DNA from: JBEEJZ01 sp046046915
Lineage (GTDB): Bacteria; Pseudomonadota; Gammaproteobacteria; Burkholderiales; Burkholderiaceae_C
Direction of reading: 5' to 3'
Length of the DNA: 9,396 nucleotides
Assembly: GCA_046046915.1 (NCBI GenBank)
Contig: JBJOIT010000075.1
Coordinates: 1-9,396 of the forward strand
Positions within the stretch are counted from its first letter, which is position 1. Each line of letters begins with the position of its first letter. Positions 6,769 through 9,396 of this stretch are shown here, piece by piece. The position numbers were made by a program, and so were the translations under genes. A model generated the notes under the pieces. That model had not been told where the DNA came from, ran no database searches, and saw only the letters and a program-made list of their open reading frames with translations.

Positions 6769-7767
6769 ATGTCACAGCTTTTAACCCCCCGTTCCTTGGG
6801 TCTCTCAATTGTTATTGCCACTCGCGAGAGTCGATTGGCCCTCTGGCAGGCCGAGCACGTCAAGGCCTTGCTTGAGAAGCTTGGCCACCAGGTCACGCTC
6901 TTGGGCATGACGACCCGTGGGGATCAGATCCTGGACCGCAGCCTGAGCAAGGTGGGCGGCAAAGGGCTTTTTGTGAAGGAACTGGAGGTGGCGCTGGAAG
7001 AACGTCGCGCCGACCTGGCTGTCCATTCCCTCAAGGATGTGCCCATGGAGATACCAGATGGTTTCAGCCTGGCCTGTGTGATGGAGCGCGAAGACCCCCG
7101 GGATGCCTGGGTATCGACCCGGTGCGCGCACTGGCGTGATCTGCCCCAAGGTGGTGTGGTGGGCACTTCCAGTCTGCGCCGTGTGGTCCTGCTGCGTGCT
7201 TTGCTTCAGTCCGCTGGTCGGTCCGATGTACGCATAGAGCCACTGCGGGGCAACCTGGACACGCGCCTGCGCAAGCTCGACGAAGGGCAGTTTGACGCCA
7301 TCGTGCTGGCGGCGGCGGGCTTGAAGCGCCTGGGCTTGGAGGAACGCATACGTTATGTGTTTCCCACCTCAGAGATGCTCCCGGCAGCCGGGCAGGGGGC
7401 TCTGGGTATCGAAATCCGTTCGGATCGCCATGATCTTTTGGAGGCGCTGGCGCCGCTGTGCCATGCCCCAACCTGGACTGCCGTCGCTGCTGAGCGCGCT
7501 GTGAGCCGAGCCATGGGCGGCAGCTGCTCCATGCCACTGGCGGCGCATGCGGTCTGGGCGGAGGATGCACTGGACTTGCGCGCTGCGTGGGGTGAAGTGC
7601 CCGAGCCGGAAGAGACGGTGTCGCCCGCGCCACCCGTCTACAAGCCCTTGGTTCTTGCACGGTCCAGCCTGGCCTTGACCAGCCTGGAGCAGGCTGCAGC
7701 CATGGGCGAGTCTGTGGCCTCTCAGCTCTATGCTGGCGGTGCCAGCGGTGGCAAATCTGTGCCGTGA
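6769..7767 (+). CDS. hemC: Hydroxymethylbilane synthase (porphobilinogen deaminase)
   Basis: HemC joins four porphobilinogen molecules into hydroxymethylbilane in tetrapyrrole (heme, siroheme, cobalamin) synthesis, in the cytoplasm. The 332-residue product shows IATRESRLALWQ with Arg19, HSLKDVP with catalytic Asp90, SSLRR with Arg137-Arg138, PLRGNLDTRL with Arg160, and GGSCSMPL with Cys253, the residue that carries the dipyrromethane cofactor. I chose the ATG at 6769 because AAGG lies five bases upstream and the protein starts just before the conserved first strand; the frame stays open upstream without family-like sequence. The protein is somewhat longer than the usual ~310 residues, mainly through an acidic/proline-rich stretch at about 276-292 in the C-terminal domain and a Gly/Ser-rich tail. 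It heads a hemC-hemD-hemX operon. Confidence 0.97.
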   Translation: MSQLLTPRSLGLSIVIATRESRLALWQAEHVKALLEKLGHQVTLLGMTTRGDQILDRSLSKVGGKGLFVKELEVALEERRADLAVHSLKDVPMEIPDGFSLACVMEREDPRDAWVSTRCAHWRDLPQGGVVGTSSLRRVVLLRALLQSAGRSDVRIEPLRGNLDTRLRKLDEGQFDAIVLAAAGLKRLGLEERIRYVFPTSEMLPAAGQGALGIEIRSDRHDLLEALAPLCHAPTWTAVAAERAVSRAMGGSCSMPLAAHAVWAEDALDLRAAWGEVPEPEETVSPAPPVYKPLVLARSSLALTSLEQAAAMGESVASQLYAGGASGGKSVP

Positions 7768-7810
7768 AAGATGCGAGCGCCCTGGTGCTGATGCAGGCCG
7801 TCAAACAAGC

Positions 7811-8641
7811 ATGAAGCGGGTCGTCGTGACCAGGCCGGAGCGCGAGGCCCAGGCCTGGTTGAAGGCCCTGGCCGCCCAAGGTTGGGATGTGCAACATCTA
7901 CCCTTGATACACATCGGTGGTGCACCCGATGCCTCAGTCTTGCGAGCAGCCTGGCAGGACCTACAGGACAGTGCAAATACCTACCAGGCGGTGATGTTTG
8001 TCAGCGCCGCGGCGGTGCAGGGATTTTGGACAGCGCGACCTGCATCCGCTCTATCGTTGTTTGATGGGCGGGCTGGCGCACCTCGATGTTGGGCCACCGG
8101 GCCCGGCACTCGCCGTGCCTTGCTCGCTGCGGGTGTGCCATTGGGCCGTGTCGATACGCCTCCCGCCGATGCTGGCCAATACGACTCGGAGGCCTTATGG
8201 GCGGTCGTTGAGTCACATGTCAGACCGGGTGCCCGCGTGTTGATTGTTCGAGGTGCCGAAGCGCCAGTAAACAACAGCGATGTAAAAAACACACTTGGTC
8301 AGGGTGTGGGGCGGGATTGGCTTGCCCAGCGCTTGGTGATGGCGGGCGTGGCGGTAGACTTTGTGGTGAGTTATGTGCGGGCCGCACCGGCATGGGATGC
8401 GACCCAAACGGCCGTGGCTCGTCAGTCCGCCACGGATGGCTCTGTTTGGTTGTTCAGCAGCTCGCAAGCGCTTGCAAATTTGCAGCGCATCCTGCCGGGG
8501 CAGGACTGGTCTGCCGCGCGTGCTCTCGCCAGTCACCCTCGCATCGAAAAAGCAGCCAGGCAGGCCGGATTCGGCTGGGTCAAAGTGGTGCGCCCGATGC
8601 TGGATGAAGTGATCGCGTCGATAGAATCCCTGCCATCATGA
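7811..8641 (+). CDS. hemD: Uroporphyrinogen-III synthase
   Basis: HemD inverts ring D and cyclises hydroxymethylbilane to uroporphyrinogen III, directly using the HemC product. The 276-residue protein has the two-lobed HemD layout: N-terminal VVVTRPEREA, VMFVSAAAV at about 61-69, the ATGPGT loop at about 95-100, DSEALW at 125-130, VLIVRGAEA at about 143-151, a second-lobe VSYVRAAP, and WLFSSSQAL at about 213-221. Sequence conservation in this family is low, so the hemC-hemD context adds weight. I chose the ATG at 7811, which places the conserved strand at the N-terminus; an in-frame ATG at 7730 would add 27 Cys/Arg-rich residues overlapping hemC and has no ribosome site. The gap to hemC is 43 bp. 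The gene overlaps hemX by 4 bp (ATGA). Confidence 0.93.
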   Translation: MKRVVVTRPEREAQAWLKALAAQGWDVQHLPLIHIGGAPDASVLRAAWQDLQDSANTYQAVMFVSAAAVQGFWTARPASALSLFDGRAGAPRCWATGPGTRRALLAAGVPLGRVDTPPADAGQYDSEALWAVVESHVRPGARVLIVRGAEAPVNNSDVKNTLGQGVGRDWLAQRLVMAGVAVDFVVSYVRAAPAWDATQTAVARQSATDGSVWLFSSSQALANLQRILPGQDWSAARALASHPRIEKAARQAGFGWVKVVRPMLDEVIASIESLPS

Positions 8642-9396
8642 CCGGCGCCATCACCGACTCTCCATCGCCTGCTACTGCCGAGTCCGGACCGTCTGAGCTT
8701 GAGAGCCGTACTGCTCGCGCCTGGGCCCCCTCCAAGCTTTTGTTCGGCTTGCTCTCGGTACTGGTTTTGGCGGCGGTGATCGCCACGGCGCAACTTTGGA
8801 TGCGTTTGGGTGCCATACAGGAGCAGCTGGCTCGCCAAAGTGCCGACGCTGGCGCGCAGTCTGTTGAAGCCCGAGCCGTCGCCCGAGAGGCCATGGCGCT
8901 GGCTCAGGAGTCGTCGGCACGCTTGGCCATCACGGAAGCCCGACTGAGTGAGGTTGCCTTGCAACGCAATCAGCTCGAGGAGCTGATGCAAAGCCTGTCC
9001 CGATCACGCGATGAAAATCTCGTGGTCGACATCGAATCAGCCATTCGCTTGGCGCAGCAGCAGGCCCAGCTCACGGGCAGCGTGCAGCCGCTGTTGGCTG
9101 CACTGACGACCGCCGAGCAACGCGTGACACGCGCAGCACAGCCGCGCCTGACGTCGATCCAGCGTGCCTTGGCGCGCGATGTGGCTCGCATCAAAGCCAC
9201 CACTTTGTCGGATACGCCGGCGCTGCTCGTCAAGCTGGACGAGCTGGTTCGCTTGGTGGACGACCTGCCATTGGCAAACGCGGTGGCTTCGGCGCACTCG
9301 CTTGCAGCTGAGTCGACCGTGCCGGTGGCTGAGGTGGCCCCAGCATGGTGGCGCCAAGTGCTGGGTTTGCTGGGGCGGGAGGCTTCCAAATTGGTG
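8638..9396 (+). CDS. hemX: HemX-like membrane protein, 3' end beyond window
   Basis: I translated 253 residues by hand from the ATG at 8638, open to the window edge. A polar N-terminus of about 32 residues precedes one transmembrane segment (about 34-54, LLFGLLSVLVLAAVIATAQ). This is followed by a long Ala/Glu/Gln/Arg-rich helix (about 56-122) likely to form a coiled coil, then a helical region with TWW-like aromatic content near AWWRQVLG (236-243). This architecture and the place after hemD match the HemX family (PF04375), whose members are often labelled uroporphyrinogen-III C-methyltransferase, although no SAM-binding methyltransferase fold is visible in this part. The protein is probably anchored in the inner membrane with its bulk in the periplasm. 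The role is unproven; a link to heme synthesis is inferred from the operon. Translation is probably coupled to hemD, since no strong ribosome site is seen. Confidence 0.87.
   Translation, partial: MTGAITDSPSPATAESGPSELESRTARAWAPSKLLFGLLSVLVLAAVIATAQLWMRLGAIQEQLARQSADAGAQSVEARAVAREAMALAQESSARLAITEARLSEVALQRNQLEELMQSLSRSRDENLVVDIESAIRLAQQQAQLTGSVQPLLAALTTAEQRVTRAAQPRLTSIQRALARDVARIKATTLSDTPALLVKLDELVRLVDDLPLANAVASAHSLAAESTVPVAEVAPAWWRQVLGLLGREASKLV

Noticed and set aside
7730..7810. Upstream in-frame ATG for hemD
   Set aside because: It adds 27 unconserved residues that overlap hemC and lacks a ribosome binding site; the 7811 start fits the family N-terminus.
7064..7897. Open frame of 277 codons antisense to hemC and hemD
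   Set aside because: Pro/Arg/His-rich composition with no domain, lying opposite two clearly identified genes.
1..9396. Mobile elements, CRISPR, tRNA/rRNA, toxin-antitoxin or defence genes
   Set aside because: No transposase or integrase motif, direct-repeat array, cloverleaf-like stretch or small paired ORFs were seen; all space is taken by identified core genes.

Overview
The window is a compact stretch of ordinary-looking core chromosome from a betaproteobacterium. Protein character and gene order point to Burkholderiales, probably Comamonadaceae (Rhodoferax/Polaromonas-like); genus cannot be fixed from the sequence alone. Coding density is very high, no gap exceeds 140 bp, and I see no tRNA, rRNA, insertion sequence, CRISPR array, phage or attachment-site signal.

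Layout from left to right: (1) a truncated bacteriohemerythrin gene on the minus strand; (2) argH (argininosuccinate lyase), minus strand, 28 bp upstream of the hemerythrin gene and probably co-transcribed with it; (3) after a 38 bp divergent gap, an algZ/fimS-like LytS-family membrane histidine kinase on the plus strand, overlapped by 4 bp by (4) its algR-like LytTR response regulator; (5) ppc (phosphoenolpyruvate carboxylase) on the minus strand, converging on algR with a 26 bp gap; (6) a divergent ppc/hemC control region with a 10 bp perfect palindrome and a terminator-like hairpin; (7) hemC, hemD and a partial hemX on the plus strand, which runs off the window.

Together the genes cover the last step of arginine synthesis, an AlgZ-AlgR two-component system, anaplerotic CO2 fixation to oxaloacetate, and the tetrapyrrole segment from porphobilinogen to uroporphyrinogen III. 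The argH / algZ-algR / hemC-hemD order matches the well-known Pseudomonas aeruginosa arrangement, where algR is followed directly by hemC. Here an oppositely oriented ppc separates algR from hemC, so hemCD must have its own promoter.

I found no previously undescribed system. The points most worth a second look are regulatory: the very tight argH/algZ divergent junction, the hairpin plus T-run just upstream of the hemC ribosome binding site, and the uncertain ppc start, whose upstream candidate overlaps a palindrome.
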